DNA of 8,624 bases, taken from assembly GCA_963519075.1 (NCBI GenBank), contig CAUQMH010000064.1, positions 1 to 8,624 on the forward strand. Direction: 5' to 3'. A model generated the notes under the pieces. The model made no database searches and was not told the origin of the DNA. It worked only from the letters and a program-made list of their open reading frames with translations. Of the stretch, positions 6,922-8,624 are shown one piece after another; position 1 is the first letter of the stretch, and each line of letters opens with the position of its first letter. Source of the DNA: JABCPE02 sp963519075. Its GTDB lineage: Bacteria; Bacteroidota; Bacteroidia; Flavobacteriales; Weeksellaceae. The position numbers and the translations under genes are program-made.

Positions 6922-7935
6922 ATGAAAATAATAATACCTATGGCGGGAAAGGGTTCCCGATTGAGACCGCACACTTTGACTGTGCCGAAACCTTTGATTC
7001 CTATTGCAGGAAAACCTATCGTACAGAGATTGGTAGAGGACATCGCAAAGGTGGTAAATCAGAAGATAGAGGAAGTTGCCTTCATTACTGGTGATTTCGG
7101 AAGTCAAGTGGAGCAGGATTTATTAGCTGTTGCAGAAAAATTAGGCGCAAAAGGAAGCATATACCACCAGACAGAAGCTTTGGGAACAGCTCATGCTATC
7201 AACTGCGCAAGAGAAAGCATGCAAGGGCCTGTAATCATCGCTTTTGCAGATACATTATTTAGAGCTGATTTTCATTTGGACACCAATTCTGATGGAGTGA
7301 TTTGGGTAAAAAAAGTAGATGACCCAAGTGCCTTCGGAGTTGTAAAATTAGATGACTATGGCTTCATTACAGACTTTGTAGAAAAACCAAAAGAATTCGT
7401 GTCTGATTTGGCGATTATTGGAATTTACTATTTCAACAGCGCAGAAAAACTCATGGGAGAAATAGACTATATCATGAGTAACGACATCAAAGATGGAGGC
7501 GAATACCAGCTGACAACTGCACTAGAAAACCTTAGAAAAAAAGGAGCAAAATTCTCTTTAGGAAAGGTAAATGACTGGATGGACTGCGGAAACAAAACCA
7601 TCACGGTGCAGACTAATGGCAAGATTCTAGAATACGAAAAAGAAAATCTTTCCGAGTATCCAGCTTCTGCACAGATAGAAAACAGCTTGATAATTCCTCC
7701 ATGTTTCATCGGAGAGAATGTGAAAATCGTAAATTCTATCATCGGGCCGAGAGTTTCTCTGGGCAACAATACCGTAGTAAAAAATTCTAATATAGACAAT
7801 TCTCTAATCCAAGAAAGAACAGAAATCCAGTCTGCTAACCTGAGCAACTCTATGATTGGGAACTCAGCGAAGTATATCGGAACTTCTATCAATCTTTCTT
7901 TGGGAGATTTTTCCGTATTGGATTTCTCTGAATAA
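6922..7935 (+). CDS. sugar-phosphate nucleotidyltransferase with short left-handed beta-helix tail
   Basis: Makes a nucleotide sugar from a sugar 1-phosphate and an NTP. The 337-residue protein has the NTP-transferase signature AGKGSRLRP at residues 8-16, PKPLIPIAGKPI at 22-33, the metal-binding FADTLF region with Asp110, FGVV at 138-141, EKP at 154-156, GEYQLT at 193-198 and WMDCGN at 219-224. From about 248 to 320 imperfect hexapeptide repeats (IENSLI, IVNSII, IDNSLI) predict a short left-handed beta-helix. This architecture resembles glucose-1-phosphate thymidylyltransferase and GlmU-like enzymes, but the helix looks too short for a full acetyltransferase, and neither the sugar nor the base can be read from sequence. 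No signal peptide, so cytoplasmic. It starts 30 bases after dut with an AT-rich gap and no visible terminator, so it probably belongs to the same operon and could feed the flippase pathway. Confidence 0.9.
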   Translation: MKIIIPMAGKGSRLRPHTLTVPKPLIPIAGKPIVQRLVEDIAKVVNQKIEEVAFITGDFGSQVEQDLLAVAEKLGAKGSIYHQTEALGTAHAINCARESMQGPVIIAFADTLFRADFHLDTNSDGVIWVKKVDDPSAFGVVKLDDYGFITDFVEKPKEFVSDLAIIGIYYFNSAEKLMGEIDYIMSNDIKDGGEYQLTTALENLRKKGAKFSLGKVNDWMDCGNKTITVQTNGKILEYEKENLSEYPASAQIENSLIIPPCFIGENVKIVNSIIGPRVSLGNNTVVKNSNIDNSLIQERTEIQSANLSNSMIGNSAKYIGTSINLSLGDFSVLDFSE

Positions 7936-7940
7936 TATTT

Positions 7941-8138
7941 TTTTAGAAGTGATTTTAATGATTAACAAAATGAAGAAATTAATAGCTCTATCGGCCATTA
8001 TGGTGTTTTTAACCTCTTGTGGTGCTAAAAAAAGTATCGCTGCTAACTCAGAAGTTTCTGCTGTTTCCAGCAACAAAAATTTCTATGATGCTATCACGAA
8101 AAAATCTGATTTTGATGTCCTTAAAATCACTTCTAAAA
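7941..8138. repeat. perfect 18-base inverted repeat spanning the start of the DUF4292 gene
   Basis: The left arm, 7941-7958, reads TTTTAGAAGTGATTTTAA. The right arm, 8121-8138, reads TTAAAATCACTTCTAAAA, its exact reverse complement. Past one mismatch on the inner side two more pairs follow (7960/8119, 7961/8118), and past one on the outer side another (7939/8140). The left arm ends on the A of ATG 7958 and 11 bases before ATG 7970; the right arm encodes LKITSK of the same protein. In RNA they could form a long-range stem enclosing about 162 bases that would cover the translation start region. Confidence 0.75.
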
Positions 8139-8624
8139 TAGATGCAGAAGTTGGGAAATTCGTTCCTACCATTCATGCAACTATCTACATAGAAAACAAC
8201 CAGAAAATATGGATGAATATGTCTGCTCTGTTTATGAATGTAGGCCGCGGAATAGCCACTCCCAAGGGACTAAAAGCCTACGAAAAACTGAGCAGAACTT
8301 ATATCGATTCTGATTTTTCTTATCTTAATAATTTACTGAAAGTCAATTTTTTAGACTATTCTTCACTTCAAAATTTATTAGTCGGAAAAGTTTTCTTTCC
8401 TGTCAATGAAAAAGATTTTAATCTAACCAAAGAAGCCGAAGAATACATCCTAAAACCGATTACTGCACAGAAAGTAAACATCGATGGGAAAACCAGTGAA
8501 TACCTTACAGAATTCCGTTTTTCTAATGATCTGAACCTTACCAAAGTTTCTTTAAAAGACACGAAAACTGCGGATAATCTGGAAATATTCTATGACAACT
8601 GGATAGATATCAATGGAGTAAAAC
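7970..8624 (+). CDS. DUF4292-type lipoprotein (3' end beyond window)
   Basis: An open frame runs from here to the window end without a stop, so the gene is partial (218 codons seen). It begins MKKLIALSAIMVFL followed by lipobox LTSC with lipidated Cys17 and then GAKKS. The mature part starts with a low-complexity Ala/Ser linker (about residues 22-35), then alternating beta strands: FDVLKITSKI, FVPTIHATIYI, KIWMNMSALFMN, GIATPKGLKAYEKLSRTYIDSDFSYL. This pattern matches my recollection of the Bacteroidota DUF4292 family and recalls the half-barrel of LolA/LolB-type lipoprotein carriers, though that link is inference. It probably sits at the outer membrane facing the periplasm. An in-frame ATG at 7958 adds four residues (MINK); I chose 7970 because lipoprotein signals usually begin MKK. 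It lies 34 bases after the nucleotidyltransferase with no terminator, so it may be co-transcribed. The 18-base inverted repeat at 7941-8138 involves this gene. Confidence 0.82.
   Translation, partial: MKKLIALSAIMVFLTSCGAKKSIAANSEVSAVSSNKNFYDAITKKSDFDVLKITSKIDAEVGKFVPTIHATIYIENNQKIWMNMSALFMNVGRGIATPKGLKAYEKLSRTYIDSDFSYLNNLLKVNFLDYSSLQNLLVGKVFFPVNEKDFNLTKEAEEYILKPITAQKVNIDGKTSEYLTEFRFSNDLNLTKVSLKDTKTADNLEIFYDNWIDINGVK

Noticed and set aside
1..8624. CRISPR array, tRNA, rRNA, insertion sequence or phage genes
   Set aside because: No regularly spaced repeats, cloverleaf-like sequence, transposase or integrase motifs or terminal repeats were seen on either strand.

Overview
The window looks like chromosomal DNA from a member of the Bacteroidota, most likely class Flavobacteriia and close to the Chryseobacterium/Riemerella/Bergeyella group. 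Four things point there: AT-rich, tightly packed genes without strong Shine-Dalgarno sequences; two perfect TAnnTTTG (-7) promoter elements of the Bacteroidota sigma factor type; BshA of the bacillithiol pathway; and a DUF4292-type lipoprotein. The taxon is inferred from protein character, not from a marker gene. Coding density is very high and no gene-free stretch exceeds about 60 bases.

Left block (1-1603, + strand). The tail of an unidentified gene is followed directly by a cytoplasmic leucine-rich-repeat protein, then by a small lipoprotein of unknown function. The three are joined by TAA/ATG abutment and an ATGA overlap, so they look like one translationally coupled unit. This is the most accessory-looking part of the window.

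Middle block (1590-4948, - strand). Read in its own direction it holds a secreted NagZ-type family 3 glycoside hydrolase, bshA (first step of bacillithiol synthesis, from UDP-GlcNAc and L-malate) and msrA (methionine sulfoxide reductase). Gaps are 10 and 1 bases, so this is probably one operon. It links cell-wall amino-sugar hydrolysis with thiol and redox protection. Its last gene overlaps the lipoprotein gene tail-to-tail by 14 bases.

A 60-base divergent control region (4949-5008) carries a TACTTTTG element on each strand. Both are so close to the start codons that the transcripts should have very short leaders or none.

Right block (5009-8624, + strand). A 14-helix MOP-superfamily polysaccharide flippase starting with TTG overlaps dut (dUTPase) by ATGA. 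Then come a sugar-phosphate nucleotidyltransferase with a short left-handed beta-helix tail and a DUF4292-type lipoprotein cut by the window end. The theme is envelope glycan and outer-membrane biogenesis plus nucleotide housekeeping. The most unexpected non-coding signal is a perfect 18-base inverted repeat: one arm reaches the first possible start codon of the last gene, the other lies about 160 bases downstream inside the same gene. No complete new system is evident; most of the window is ordinary core genome.
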